This document shows, in pieces, positions 42,824 to 52,427 of a stretch of DNA of 64,000 bases. This DNA is from Sphingopyxis sp. GW247-27LB (GTDB taxonomy: Bacteria; Pseudomonadota; Alphaproteobacteria; Sphingomonadales; Sphingomonadaceae). Both the position numbers and the translations under genes were made by a program. The stretch spans positions 466,241-530,240 of the forward strand of contig NZ_NIWD01000002.1 of the NCBI RefSeq assembly GCF_002277025.1, given 5' to 3'. The first letter of the stretch is position 1. Each line of letters begins with the position of its first letter. The notes under the pieces were generated by a model, which made no database searches, was not told the origin of the DNA, and saw only the letters and a list, made by a program, of their open reading frames with translations.

Positions 42824-45800
42824 CTACAACCCCAGCCCCGCAAGGCTCGTCTGGTCGAACTTCAGCTTGAAGGTGAGGTAGACGCCCGAACGCGAGAAGC
42901 GTTCATCCTCGAAATCGCGGTCGCGGAAACCCGCGAGATTATAGCCGAGGGTGATGTTGGCGTTCTTCATCGGCGCTATGGTCAGCATCGGCCCGCCGGC
43001 CCAGGCGACGGTGTCGCCACCGGCACCGATCCGCGCGGTCCCCGACGCGCCGATCCCGAAGTGCTCACCCAGATGGATGCGCGCATCTGCGCCGACAAGG
43101 TTCGACCAACCCTTCACATCGTCGGCGCCGAAGCGGTCGAAGCTATAACGCGTGCCCCAGAAAAGGCCGAATTCGGCGCGTTCGTACCACATGCGGCCGT
43201 CGCCTTGCCCGCCGCGGTCGCCGAGCGGCGCCCAGTTCGCCGACAGGCTGCCGAGCAGGCGGCGGCTTGTCGCGTCGCCGTCGATCGTCAGCGTGCTGCC
43301 GATCGCGTCGCGCTGGCCCGCGACCGCGCCGCGCACCTTGTCCGAGCGGAACTCGGTCTTGCCCAGCCACGCGACGCGCGAGGCGGCGGGGCGGTGCGCC
43401 CAGCTCATTTCGAACTGCATGACTTCGGTCGTCGGCACCGCATCCGCGCCGCTCGCCTTCGTCCAGGTGAAGAGCGCGCCGAGCGCACGGCCTTCGCCGA
43501 GCTGGCGCAGGCCGCCGAAGGTCAGGCCGTAACGATCGGCGAGTTCGCCGTCGCGATATTCGGCGCGGCCGGTCAGCGTCCAGCGATCGGCGCGATAGGT
43601 GGCGCCCGCGCTCAGCGCCAGGAAATCCTCGGTCAGCAGCCCGCTCGTGCCGAGGAAGCCGCCCGAAGCGGCGGGCTGGTCCGGGTTGAGGATATCCTTG
43701 GCGTGAATCCCGCCCAGGGTGCGGTTGCCATCGAGCGACGCGTCGACCGACCAGCGCTCGCCGAGCCGCAGCGACTGCGACAGGCCATAGGCGGCGAAGC
43801 TGCGCGGACCATATTCGCCGATCGCTTGCTGGTTCGCGGTCGCGAGCAGCCGCGCCCCGGCCCAGGGTGCGAGGTCGAAGCCGAGCCGCGCGGTGCGCGC
43901 CTTGACCGTATCGCCGTCGGCGATTTCGTAACTGCCGACGAGATTGACGTCGCGCGTCACCGCGAAACGCGCGCCGAGGCGGTGGCGGGCGGGGAAGTCG
44001 ACGCTGGCGTTCGTGCCGCCGAGCGCGAATTCGGTCTGCGCGTCGAGTTCGAGCCGCTTTTCGAACAGGCGCTGCGTCGCGCCGAGCTGGACGATGTTCG
44101 ACCGGTTGGACGTTCCGTCGGCCAGTCGGTCGTCGGCGTGGGTCAGGCCCGCGCGTGCCACCGTCGAGCCATCGTCATATTCGACCAGCGCGCGCGCGGC
44201 ACGGCGGCGCGCACCGAGATCCAGATACTCCTCCTGCCACGCGCTGCCGGTCAGCGACAGGCCGCGGCCCACGCGCAGGCGGCCGTCGAGGCCGAACTTG
44301 CGCGTCCCGTCCTCGCCGCGATTGAGCTGGCCGGCGCCGAATCCCGCCTCGCGCTCGCGCAGATAGGCAAGGAGATCGGCGGTGCGGCTGTGGTGCTCGG
44401 CCTCGATCAGCCACGCCTTGGCGGTTCCGGCCGCCGCGCTCGCGGTCCCCGCTTTGGCCCGTGCGTCGCTGACCGCCAGCTCGGCGCGGATTTCGGTGTC
44501 GAGATCGGGGCGATAGCGCGCATCGACGCCGCCGAGGTCGGTGCGCGCGCTATTGTCCTCGTCATGGATCAGCGTGGCGCCGACGCGTAGCTTTTCGTCG
44601 CTCGACCGATAGCTCACGCGCCCGCCGGCGTTGAGCACGCGTTCGCCGACGCCGTTCACTTCATATTCGGCGACGATGAACTGCGGGTCGAGTCCCGAGG
44701 AACGGCTGAAGACGGGATTGGCGAAGCGCAGCGCTCCGGCGAAATAGTCGATGTCGTAATCGACGTGCCGGGTCAGGGTCAGCGTTTCGACGATGCGCTC
44801 GCTGTGCAGCCGGTCGCGCGTCTCGATGACGATCCGTTCGCTGTTCGGCAGGATGTCGCGCGCGCCGAGCTGATAGGGGCCGGTCAGGCCGTTGCCCTGA
44901 ATCTCGTCGCGGCGGAAACGGTAGGGGGTGTCGGCGGCGAAGGCGGTCGCGGCGATGTTGCGGCCGCGATATTCGGCCTTGGCGCCATTCAAGGCGCGCT
45001 GGTAGCGGGCGAGTTCGGGCTCCGAAATGCCGGTCTCGAAATCGCCGAACATCGCGTAGAATTGCGGGCGTTCGAGCCGCAGGTAGAGTTTGCGCACCGA
45101 CGCGGCGTCGTAGCGCGTCTCGTTGCGGTCGGCGTAGATGGTGTAATAGGCGCGCGGGTCGATCACGCCGCCGAAACGCGCGTCATCCTTTTCCTTGTCG
45201 CTGTCGTAGGCGAGTGTCATCAGCCATTTGCCGCGCACCCGGCCCTTCGCATAGAGCGCGAGGCGCGCGTCGGCGTTCACATCGTCCAGCGTCTCCGCCA
45301 CCGGCTCCATGCGATCGTCGAGCGTGTTGTAGCCGAGCGTGCCCGCCGCGAAGCCGACGACGGTCCACGGCCGGTCGCCGGGATCGAGCCAGGTCTCGAT
45401 AGTCTGCTTGCGCTCGACCTTCTCGTCGCGGAAGGTGAAGTCCATCGTCAGCGTGCCCGACGCGGTGGTCGGCTCGAGCTCGATATAGGCCATGCCGTCG
45501 TCGCCCTCGACCTTCCAGATCGGGCGGGCGCGGTCGAGCCCGGCGAGCTGCCGCGCCTGCTGCGCGTCGGCCTCGACCGCCGGATAATAGGGCGCGGGAA
45601 CGGCGAAATCGCCGGTCAGCCCGTGGCGCACCGGGCGGCCGTCGCGATCGGTGAGCCGCACCGCGATCACCGGGCGGGTCACGCCGTCGGCGATCAGCAC
45701 CGATTTCTCGCGCACCAGAGCGGCGCGCATCGGGGTGATCGAATAATGGACGCTGCGCTCGATCCGCTCGACGGGGCGGCCGTCGGCGTCGCGGATTTCG

Positions 45801-47920
45801 GCGGTCAGGCGATTCTCGCCCTCGCGAATCTCGATCCCGCGCCACAGGCTGACCGCGACGCGGCCGTCGCCCGATTTGCGCGTGCCGTCGAAGCTGAGCG
45901 CGTCGACGGGCTTGCCGTTGACCGCGAGCGCGACCGTCTGTCCCGGAAGATGCTTGATCGCGACGCGCACCGATTTCGAGCGCGGATTATGATCGGGAAC
46001 GGGGAAGAGCCAGCCGATGCCGGGCGCCTGCCCGGTCAGCCAGTCGCGGTTCGCCCCCGCGGCATCGGGGTCGCTCGCCGCCGCCGGCCGCTCGCTTGCC
46101 GGAGTTGCGGGCGCGGCGCGCAGCGGTGCGGGTCCGGCACGGAAATCGGCGCGCTTCAGCGAACCGCCGCGCCCCTCGACGAAGCGCGAGATCGCGCTGC
46201 CCGCGCTGTCGGTCGAGCGCGCGCAGTCGACCGCTTCGCGGTCGCGCGGCAGCGTCGAAGGATCGATCTGGACGACGTGCAGGCCGGGCCGCACGCCTTC
46301 GAAATGATAGCGGCCGTCCTCGTCGGTGACGGTGTAGCTGCCATCCTGCAGCATCACGCGCACGCCCGCGACACCCTTCGCCTTGCCGGGATCGACGCCG
46401 CAACCGCCGTCGGCGATGCGGCCGATGATCGTCATCCGGTCGCCGAGCTGGTCGCGCTTGATCGTCACCGCCGCCTCGGCGACGTTGCTCGCGGTGCCGC
46501 GATTGTCGATGGCGGTCGCGCGATTGAGCAGGTTTCCGGGCTCGGCCGACCCCAGCACCTCGGCGAGATAGGTGAGCAGGACCGATTTCGACGGCGCGAG
46601 CGCGGGCAGGGCGACGCTGAACTCGCGGCCGTTCGCCGCCACTGCCGCGTCGACGCGGACGCCGTCGGCGCGCACGGTGTCGGGGCGGAGCCGCAGGCCC
46701 GCGGGAAGGATGTCGGTGACCGTGACGGCGCCGCTCGCGCGTCCGGCGTCGCGGTTCGCGACCTCGATGCGGTACTGGATGACGTCGCCCGCGACCGCGA
46801 CCTGCGTCGAACTCGCCTTGCGCAGCGCGAGCGGCTGGCCGGGCCGGTCGACGGGGATGTCGATCCGCACCGGTGCCGGGCTGTCGAGCGTGAAGGCCGC
46901 CCCATAGCTGGCTTCCGATAGGGTGAAGGGCAAGCCGTCGTCGGGGCGCCGCAAGCCGGCCAGCTCGCTCGCATCGCTCCGCGACGGCGCGCTGAAGGGA
47001 CTCGGCGGTTCGACGACAAGCCGATAGGTGCCGGGCGCGACGAAGGGGAAGCGATAGTCGCCGGGCGGGAAATGATAGACGGTGCCGCCCGCGTCGGTGA
47101 CATCCTCTCCGGTCGTGACGGTCGAGGGGTAGGCGGAAACGCCGTCGTCGCCATAGGCGTTCGCCGGCTGCCCGGTCGCCGCATCGACCAGGGTGATGTG
47201 CGTGCCCGCGACCGGCGCCCCGTCGCCGCTGTCGAAGACGATGCCGAACGGATCGACGAGGAAGTCGAGCGTCGCGGTGGCGGTCAGCGCCGCGTCCGCG
47301 GCCGCCGCGACGTGGAGCTGGATCGCGGGCCCGGGCGAAACCGACAGGCGGCAGTCGCCCGCGACGATCGCGGGCGGCACGCCGATGGTGGCGATATAGC
47401 CAGTGAACTCGCCGCTGTTCGCCGCGGTTTCGGTCAGCGTGATCGCCTCGCGGTCGCCATTGTCCAGCGTCAGCACGACCGGCAGCGTATCGCGCGCGGC
47501 GGGATCGCGATTGGCCGAGGCGAGGGTGAGGCCGACCACGAGCATCTCGCCCGCGCGAAAGCTGTGCGTGCCCTGCAGCGCGGCGGGATCGACGGCGAGG
47601 TTCGCGTAGACGCCGCTCATCGCCGGGGGGGCGGCGTTCAAGGCGCCGGCGGTCGGCCGCGCGGCGGCGCATCGGGTTGGTGCGAGCGGTGCGCTGTGGT
47701 CGCCGCCGCTCGCGATGAGACGATAGGTCGCAATGCCTGGCGGCTCGGACGGTCGCGTCGTGACCGTCACGTCGACCCGGTTCGAGCGCGTATCGCCGCC
47801 GCTCCACTGCGCCGTCGCGGTGTTCGAGATGACCTGCGCGCGCACCGCCGGAGCCGCAGGCAGCAAAGCTGCCGCGACCAGGGCGGTCACGAAGCGAAGG
47901 GATTTCGAAGTCCACGCCAT
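42824..47920 (-). CDS. very large secreted DUF11/SdrD-like protein with outer-membrane-barrel C-terminus
   Basis: 1698 residues. A signal peptide ends at PAVRAQ and is followed by VISNTATAQWSGGDTRSNRVDV, the same type of N-terminal module as in the two DUF11-like proteins upstream. A SdrD-B/carboxypeptidase-like segment (GPPGDYRFPFVAPGTYRLVVE type) follows, then a DUF11 repeat (SSTQVAVAGDVIQYRIEVAN, AVTVTDILPAGLRL), then GVAGVRVMLQDGSYTVTDEDG, and a stretch with Ig-like pattern. From about residue 950 onward it is a Tyr/Asp/Arg-rich, strand-turn repeat (LALYAKGRVRGKWLMTLAY, LKFD near the end), as in outer-membrane barrels. Function unknown; probably exposed at the surface. Confidence 0.75.
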   Translation of the reverse strand: MAWTSKSLRFVTALVAAALLPAAPAVRAQVISNTATAQWSGGDTRSNRVDVTVTTRPSEPPGIATYRLIASGGDHSAPLAPTRCAAARPTAGALNAAPPAMSGVYANLAVDPAALQGTHSFRAGEMLVVGLTLASANRDPAARDTLPVVLTLDNGDREAITLTETAANSGEFTGYIATIGVPPAIVAGDCRLSVSPGPAIQLHVAAAADAALTATATLDFLVDPFGIVFDSGDGAPVAGTHITLVDAATGQPANAYGDDGVSAYPSTVTTGEDVTDAGGTVYHFPPGDYRFPFVAPGTYRLVVEPPSPFSAPSRSDASELAGLRRPDDGLPFTLSEASYGAAFTLDSPAPVRIDIPVDRPGQPLALRKASSTQVAVAGDVIQYRIEVANRDAGRASGAVTVTDILPAGLRLRPDTVRADGVRVDAAVAANGREFSVALPALAPSKSVLLTYLAEVLGSAEPGNLLNRATAIDNRGTASNVAEAAVTIKRDQLGDRMTIIGRIADGGCGVDPGKAKGVAGVRVMLQDGSYTVTDEDGRYHFEGVRPGLHVVQIDPSTLPRDREAVDCARSTDSAGSAISRFVEGRGGSLKRADFRAGPAPLRAAPATPASERPAAASDPDAAGANRDWLTGQAPGIGWLFPVPDHNPRSKSVRVAIKHLPGQTVALAVNGKPVDALSFDGTRKSGDGRVAVSLWRGIEIREGENRLTAEIRDADGRPVERIERSVHYSITPMRAALVREKSVLIADGVTRPVIAVRLTDRDGRPVRHGLTGDFAVPAPYYPAVEADAQQARQLAGLDRARPIWKVEGDDGMAYIELEPTTASGTLTMDFTFRDEKVERKQTIETWLDPGDRPWTVVGFAAGTLGYNTLDDRMEPVAETLDDVNADARLALYAKGRVRGKWLMTLAYDSDKEKDDARFGGVIDPRAYYTIYADRNETRYDAASVRKLYLRLERPQFYAMFGDFETGISEPELARYQRALNGAKAEYRGRNIAATAFAADTPYRFRRDEIQGNGLTGPYQLGARDILPNSERIVIETRDRLHSERIVETLTLTRHVDYDIDYFAGALRFANPVFSRSSGLDPQFIVAEYEVNGVGERVLNAGGRVSYRSSDEKLRVGATLIHDEDNSARTDLGGVDARYRPDLDTEIRAELAVSDARAKAGTASAAAGTAKAWLIEAEHHSRTADLLAYLREREAGFGAGQLNRGEDGTRKFGLDGRLRVGRGLSLTGSAWQEEYLDLGARRRAARALVEYDDGSTVARAGLTHADDRLADGTSNRSNIVQLGATQRLFEKRLELDAQTEFALGGTNASVDFPARHRLGARFAVTRDVNLVGSYEIADGDTVKARTARLGFDLAPWAGARLLATANQQAIGEYGPRSFAAYGLSQSLRLGERWSVDASLDGNRTLGGIHAKDILNPDQPAASGGFLGTSGLLTEDFLALSAGATYRADRWTLTGRAEYRDGELADRYGLTFGGLRQLGEGRALGALFTWTKASGADAVPTTEVMQFEMSWAHRPAASRVAWLGKTEFRSDKVRGAVAGQRDAIGSTLTIDGDATSRRLLGSLSANWAPLGDRGGQGDGRMWYERAEFGLFWGTRYSFDRFGADDVKGWSNLVGADARIHLGEHFGIGASGTARIGAGGDTVAWAGGPMLTIAPMKNANITLGYNLAGFRDRDFEDERFSRSGVYLTFKLKFDQTSLAGLGL

Positions 47921-47980
47921 AGCGAGCCCGGAAAGGCGGCGGGTCCGGGGCAACCGGATCCCGCCGCCTCCGCCCCCCGA

Positions 47981-49042
47981 TCAGTTGACTTTGGTCTGGA
48001 AAACGAGCGTGCGGGTCTGACCGGCCGCGATCGTGGCGATCGTGCCCGAAACCACCGGCGCGGCGTAGCTGCCGCCCGCCCCGCCGTCGGCGTTGCAGGT
48101 GCTGCCCGTCACGGTGCCGTTCAGCTTGATCGAGCCTGCGACGAAGGTCAGCTGGCCCGGCACGCTGTCGCTGATCGCCACCGACGTCGCGGCCGCGCCG
48201 CCCGCCGCATTGGCGATCGCGATGCAATATTCGACCGTGGCGCCGGGGATCAGCTTGGGATTGCTGGCCCCGTTGAGCGGATCGTCGACGACGCGGCTGG
48301 TCTTGGTGACGGTCAGCGTCGCGGTCTTTACCGTATAATCGTCGGCCGCGCTGTGCGCCGCGTCGCGCGCGCCGTCGTTGACCCCGGCGATGTCGGCGAA
48401 GACCGTATCCTTCCCGGCGGTATTGGCGCCGCTGGTCTGCGAGACGGCGGCCCCCTGAGAACTCGCGGTGCCGCCTTCGCGCGCCGTGGCGCGAAGCTGG
48501 ATGCCGGCGACCGCGCCGGTCGCGAGGCCGCCCGGAATGTCGGCGACCACGAACAGGCGAACCGGCGTGTCGACGGGAACCTCGTCGGCATAGGTGACGA
48601 GCGCGTCGCCGGGATCGAAGCTGCCGACCGTTCCGGTCACCGCGTTGTCGCGATAGATGCGGACATTGGTTGCGTTGAAGCTGTCGGTGCCCAGATGCTT
48701 GGCGGTGCCGCCGGTGATCTGCGTCGCGGCGAGCGCGAAGTCGAGCACCTCGTTCGAATTGTTGGTCAACAGGAAGGTCGTGACGGCGTTCGACTGGCCG
48801 GGGACGACCTCGGTCGTCGCCGTCCCGTCCTCTTCGACCGTCAGGTCGATCTTGCGGTCGACGACGAAACTGTCCGACGCGCTCTGCTGGGTCTGGCTGA
48901 CGCCGCCGACCTGGAAATCGACGGTCGCGGTATTGGTGATCGAGCTGCCAGCGGTCGTGCCGGCCGCAAGGGCCGGCGTGGCGGTGACACAGGTGATCGC
49001 CGCCAGACCGATGGAGCCCATGTAGGTCAGCTTGCTGGTCAT
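47981..49042 (-). CDS. secreted DUF11-type protein
   Basis: 353 residues with a signal peptide ending TPALA. The mature N-terminus GTTAGSSITNTATVDF matches the other members; strand-rich sequence follows with LLTNNSNEVLDFALAA. A DUF11-like module (TVTKTSRVVDDPL, AISDSVPGQLTFVAGS) ends in IATIAAGQTRTLVFQTKVN, whose last residues match the protein encoded at 49592. Probably exported to the surface. Third gene of the operon; 60 bases before the 5.1-kb gene. Confidence 0.7.
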   Translation of the reverse strand: MTSKLTYMGSIGLAAITCVTATPALAAGTTAGSSITNTATVDFQVGGVSQTQQSASDSFVVDRKIDLTVEEDGTATTEVVPGQSNAVTTFLLTNNSNEVLDFALAATQITGGTAKHLGTDSFNATNVRIYRDNAVTGTVGSFDPGDALVTYADEVPVDTPVRLFVVADIPGGLATGAVAGIQLRATAREGGTASSQGAAVSQTSGANTAGKDTVFADIAGVNDGARDAAHSAADDYTVKTATLTVTKTSRVVDDPLNGASNPKLIPGATVEYCIAIANAAGGAAATSVAISDSVPGQLTFVAGSIKLNGTVTGSTCNADGGAGGSYAAPVVSGTIATIAAGQTRTLVFQTKVN

Positions 49043-49115
49043 AGCTGAACTCCTAGGCTCGGTTGGCCGCCTGTTCCCCACCGCCGGCGACCGTTAAGCG
49101 GCTTGTTTCACCCGG

Positions 49116-49580
49116 TTATTTGACGATTCCCCGGAACATGAGCTTGCCCGATGCCCCGGCCGGGATCGGCTTTTGAAAGGCCCAGCGGATGTGCGTCACA
49201 TCGGCGGGCTGCGCGGCGCGGCGCGTGCCGTCCGCGAGCGTGATGGTCAGGTCCGCGAGTCGCCCCCAGGCGTGCCCGCCATCGACCGAGACGAGCGGCT
49301 GCGTATCGCCGGCATCGGCGAAGCGCACCGCAGCGGGGAGCGGGTTGGTGATGACGAAGCGGTCGGCCGCCCGTGCGCCCGCGTTGCGATAGTTGAGCAC
49401 GAAGACGAGCTTGTCGCCGGGAACGACGACCTTCGGTTCCTCGAGCAGGATGCGCTGCTTGCCGGCCGCGTCGGTCTTCACGCGCTCGACGAAAACGCTG
49501 TTGTCGAGCGCGATCTGGTCCGCCGCGAGCGCCTGGCCCGGAAGCAGCGCGGCGAAAGCGAGAAGGAGTGCGGAACGCAT
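49116..49580 (-). CDS. small secreted DUF11-like protein
   Basis: 154 residues, signal peptide ending AQALAA. The core LVFVLNYRNAGARAADRFVI plus NPLPAAVRFADAG is the DUF11 strand pattern, and it ends AGASGKLMFRGIVK. ATG 49580 chosen; an upstream TTG lies at 49595. Second gene of the operon, after a gap of 11 bases from the first. Confidence 0.65.
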   Translation of the reverse strand: MRSALLLAFAALLPGQALAADQIALDNSVFVERVKTDAAGKQRILLEEPKVVVPGDKLVFVLNYRNAGARAADRFVITNPLPAAVRFADAGDTQPLVSVDGGHAWGRLADLTITLADGTRRAAQPADVTHIRWAFQKPIPAGASGKLMFRGIVK

Positions 49581-49591
49581 GATTATTCCCC

Positions 49592-50596
49592 TCAATCGAT
49601 CTTGGTCTGGAAGGTGACGGTGCGCGTCTGGCCGCCGGCGATCGTGCCGAGCGCGACGCTGATCCTGGTGCCGTCGTAGCTGCCGGCGTCGCCATCGGCG
49701 GCGTCGGTCAGCGCCGCGCCGCCGAGCGTGGCCGAATTGGCGACATAGCTGGTGTCGGCGGGCACATTGTCGGTGATGGCGAGGCCGTTCACCGATCCGC
49801 TGCCTGCGACGGTCGCGACGATCGTGTAGGTGATCGTCGCGCCGGGCACCGGTTCGCTGCCCCCGAACGGGTCGGCGACGACCGCCGATTTGACGAGGCT
49901 GACGGTGGCGGCCGAAACGGCATAGGCGCCCGAATCCTGACCGTCGGCCCCGGTCGAGCCGACGACGGCGTCGCCGCCGCCTTCACCCGCGCCGGCGAAG
50001 CTGGTGCCCGGCGCCCCGGTGCCCGTCTTCGAGGCTGCGATCAGGCTGACGATGCCGCGGTCGCCGTCGGCGACGCTCCCCGCTATGGTCGACAGTATGA
50101 AGATCGTCCGGCTCTGATCGGGATCGAGCACGGGGTCGTTGGCGCCAGCGGTGTAGAGCGTGTCGGTCCCGGCGTCGAAAACGCCGTCGCCATTGTCGAG
50201 GTAGATCTGCGTGACGGTCGGGTCGAAATTGTCGCCGCCGCCGTTCGCAACGGTGCTCAACGCAAAGCCTTCCTGGCCGTTGCCGTTGTTGGTGAGCGAA
50301 AAGGTCAGAAGCTGGCCGGTCGCGCCGGGCGTCGTCGCGACGTCGGCCGGGTCGCTCGAATCGACGGCGACGTCGAGCAGTTCGTCGACGCGCAGGTCGA
50401 CCTTGTTCGAATCGATCGTCTGGGTGCCGGCGCCATTGTCGAAGCTGGCGCTGGCGGTGTTGCTGATGGTGGAACCCGCGCGGGTGCCCGCGGCGTGGGC
50501 CTGCGTTGGCAGGGCCAGCGCGCAGGCGAGGGCGAAGGTCGAAATGGCAGGGATGCGATAGTGATGCACCACGCCCCCCACAGGCGCATTCATCAT
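49592..50596 (-). CDS. secreted DUF11-type protein, first gene of operon
   Basis: 334 residues. A signal peptide ends TQAHAA; the mature N-terminus GTRAGSTISNTASASFDNG is shared with the 47981 protein. Asp/Gly-rich segments (IYLDNGDGVFDAGTDTLY) look like calcium-binding or bacterial Ig-type loops. A DUF11-like module (LVKSAVVADPFGGS, ITDNVPADTSYVANSATLGG) ends in GTIAGGQTRTVTFQTKID. GGAGACGG upstream of ATGATG is a good ribosome-binding site. 196 bp separate it from the divergent permease gene. Confidence 0.7.
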   Translation of the reverse strand: MMNAPVGGVVHHYRIPAISTFALACALALPTQAHAAGTRAGSTISNTASASFDNGAGTQTIDSNKVDLRVDELLDVAVDSSDPADVATTPGATGQLLTFSLTNNGNGQEGFALSTVANGGGDNFDPTVTQIYLDNGDGVFDAGTDTLYTAGANDPVLDPDQSRTIFILSTIAGSVADGDRGIVSLIAASKTGTGAPGTSFAGAGEGGGDAVVGSTGADGQDSGAYAVSAATVSLVKSAVVADPFGGSEPVPGATITYTIVATVAGSGSVNGLAITDNVPADTSYVANSATLGGAALTDAADGDAGSYDGTRISVALGTIAGGQTRTVTFQTKID

Positions 50597-50792
50597 GATC
50601 CGTCTCCAAAGGCTGGTCCGTTGGCATCGCTAATGGAGGGAAAAGGAAAATTTCTGGTTAAGAGCGCGGTCACCATCGGCGATTCTGACCCGGAAGAGGA
50701 CAGATAGGCCGCGCCGCGAATGCGCGGCGCGGCGTCTGGCGCGCCAGGCAAAGCTCGCGTAAGAAGAGACGGTTAACAGGGAGACGGACGAG

Positions 50793-51992
50793 GTGGCCGA
50801 CGACGAGGGGAAAAAGGAGGCTCGCGTGCCGCGCGCCAATCCCCTGCATCAGATCGAGGTCGACGATCTCCGCCGCGATCGGCTGCTCGCGGCGCTGACG
50901 CTGATCATCGGCGCTGCCTTCTGCCTCGGCCTGCCGTTCGCGTTGCAGGCGGGGGCGGAATTCTTTCTGCCGCTGACCGCGGCGATCGTGATCGCGATCG
51001 CGCTCGTTCCGGTGCTCGAATGGCTCGAACGGCGCGGGGTGCCCTCGGGGCTCGCCTCCTTCCTGTCGCTGGCCGCCTTTCTGCTGGTGATCAACGCCGC
51101 GCTCGCGATCATCGTCGTGCCCGCGACCGGCTGGTTCACCCGGCTCCCCGAATCGATCCCGCGCATCCAGAGCAACCTCGCGCCGCTGATCGATTTCTAT
51201 TCGACCCTGCAGAAGTTCGTCGACCGGACGCTGGCCTCTATGGCGAGCGGCAGCGAGGCGACCGCGCAGGCGATGGCGGCGACCGCGCCGACCTCGGTGG
51301 TCGATTATTTCATCTCGGCGGCGCCCTCGGCGGCGATCCAGCTCTTCTTCGCGGTCCTCGTCGTCTTCTTTTTCCTCGCGGGCTGGACGCGGCTGCGCAA
51401 GGGCACGATTCGCCGTCGGGGCAGCTTCGACGGCGCGATGCAGACCGCGCGAGTGATCCAGAATGTCGTCGATGCGACCGCCGACTATCTGGCGACGATC
51501 ACGATGATCAACGCATTCCTCGGCCTGATCGTGTCGCTGCTTTTGTGGGCGCTCGGCATGCCGTCGCCCTTCATGTGGGGCGGCATCGTCGCGATCTGCA
51601 ATTTCGTGCCTTATCTGGGGCCGATCGTCGCCGCGATCCTGCTCGCGCTCGGCGGGCTGATGACTTTCGACGCGGTGGGTTTCGCGCTGCTGCCGGCGCT
51701 GATCTTCATCGGCGTCCATCTCGTCGAGGCGAATCTGATCACGCCGCTCGTCCTCGGCCGGCGGCTGACCGTCAATCCGCTGCTGATTCTCGTGTCGCTG
51801 AGCTTCTGGGGCTGGGTGTGGGGAACGCCCGGCGCGCTGCTCGCGGTGCCGCTGTTGCTGATCCTGCAGACGATCCTGCATTCGACCGGGACCCCCGATC
51901 TTGCGGGATTCCTCTTCGAACGCGGCACGCTGACGACGGCCGAGGAGATGCGCGCGCGGTTAAATCGCGAGCAGGGCGAAAGCGACGGTTGA
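50793..51992 (+). CDS. AI-2E family transporter
   Basis: 399 residues with about eight hydrophobic segments in the pattern of the AI-2E (YdiK/PerM) family, for example FFLPLTAAIVIAIALVPVLEWLERRG, LFFAVLVVFFFLAGWTRLR and PSPFMWGGIVAICNFVPYLGPIV. The transported substrate is not known; the family includes exporters unrelated to autoinducer. Start GTG at 50793 with GGGAGA upstream. Confidence 0.85.
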   Translation: MADDEGKKEARVPRANPLHQIEVDDLRRDRLLAALTLIIGAAFCLGLPFALQAGAEFFLPLTAAIVIAIALVPVLEWLERRGVPSGLASFLSLAAFLLVINAALAIIVVPATGWFTRLPESIPRIQSNLAPLIDFYSTLQKFVDRTLASMASGSEATAQAMAATAPTSVVDYFISAAPSAAIQLFFAVLVVFFFLAGWTRLRKGTIRRRGSFDGAMQTARVIQNVVDATADYLATITMINAFLGLIVSLLLWALGMPSPFMWGGIVAICNFVPYLGPIVAAILLALGGLMTFDAVGFALLPALIFIGVHLVEANLITPLVLGRRLTVNPLLILVSLSFWGWVWGTPGALLAVPLLLILQTILHSTGTPDLAGFLFERGTLTTAEEMRARLNREQGESDG

Positions 51993-52035
51993 CAGGCCGG
52001 AGCGCGGCGCATATTGGCGCTGCTCCCAAGCACAC

Positions 52036-52112
52036 GCGGGTGTAGCTCAGTTGGTTAGAGTGCCGGCCTGTCACGCCGGAGGTCGCGGGTTCGAGCCCCG
52101 TCACTCGCGCCA
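52036..52112 (+). tRNA. tRNA-Asp (GTC)
   Basis: Acceptor GCGGGTG pairs with CACTCGC (one G-T), discriminator G, encoded CCA. Anticodon loop CTGTCAC gives GTC. A hairpin GCCATTCC/GGAATGGC overlaps its 3' end (52109-52138) but no T-run follows. Confidence 0.96.
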
Positions 52113-52193
52113 TTCCCTGTCCCTTCGGACGGAATGGCAATCGCGGCTTGGGATCCTTTCACCGTCGGAAAGACCCAAGCCCGGCGCGGCCCT

Positions 52194-52427
52194 TCAGCCG
52201 CGCCAGCGTCCCAGTTCCATCCAGCGCAGCAGCGGCTTCAAGGGCAGGATCCAGACGATCCCTGCCGCCAGATAGAAGATCGCCTGAACCAGGATCGGCC
52301 AGGTGCCGACCCATGGCGACAGGCTGACGACGATCGCGGCCCAGACAGCGATCAACAGCAGGATCAGGAAGATGCCCGCGGGCTTGCGCCAGCTCGGTTG
52401 ATCGGGGCGGGCGGGATCTTCACTCAC
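52194..52427 (-). CDS. DUF2842 small membrane protein
   Basis: 77 residues starting at GTG 52427 within a GTGA overlap with the 5-FCL stop. Two transmembrane helices (IFLILLLIAVWAAIVVSL and IFYLAAGIVWILPLKPLL) in the DUF2842 pattern. Function unknown; conserved in alphaproteobacteria next to this gene. Confidence 0.8.
   Translation of the reverse strand: MSEDPARPDQPSWRKPAGIFLILLLIAVWAAIVVSLSPWVGTWPILVQAIFYLAAGIVWILPLKPLLRWMELGRWRG

Noticed and set aside
44765-46921. Long plus-strand open frame (about 718 codons) inside the giant DUF11 gene
   Set aside because: It is the antisense of a strongly supported signal-peptide protein and has no domain pattern; typical of GC-rich third positions.
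52109-52138. Hairpin at the 3' end of tRNA-Asp
   Set aside because: It overlaps the CCA end and lacks a T-run; not called as a terminator.
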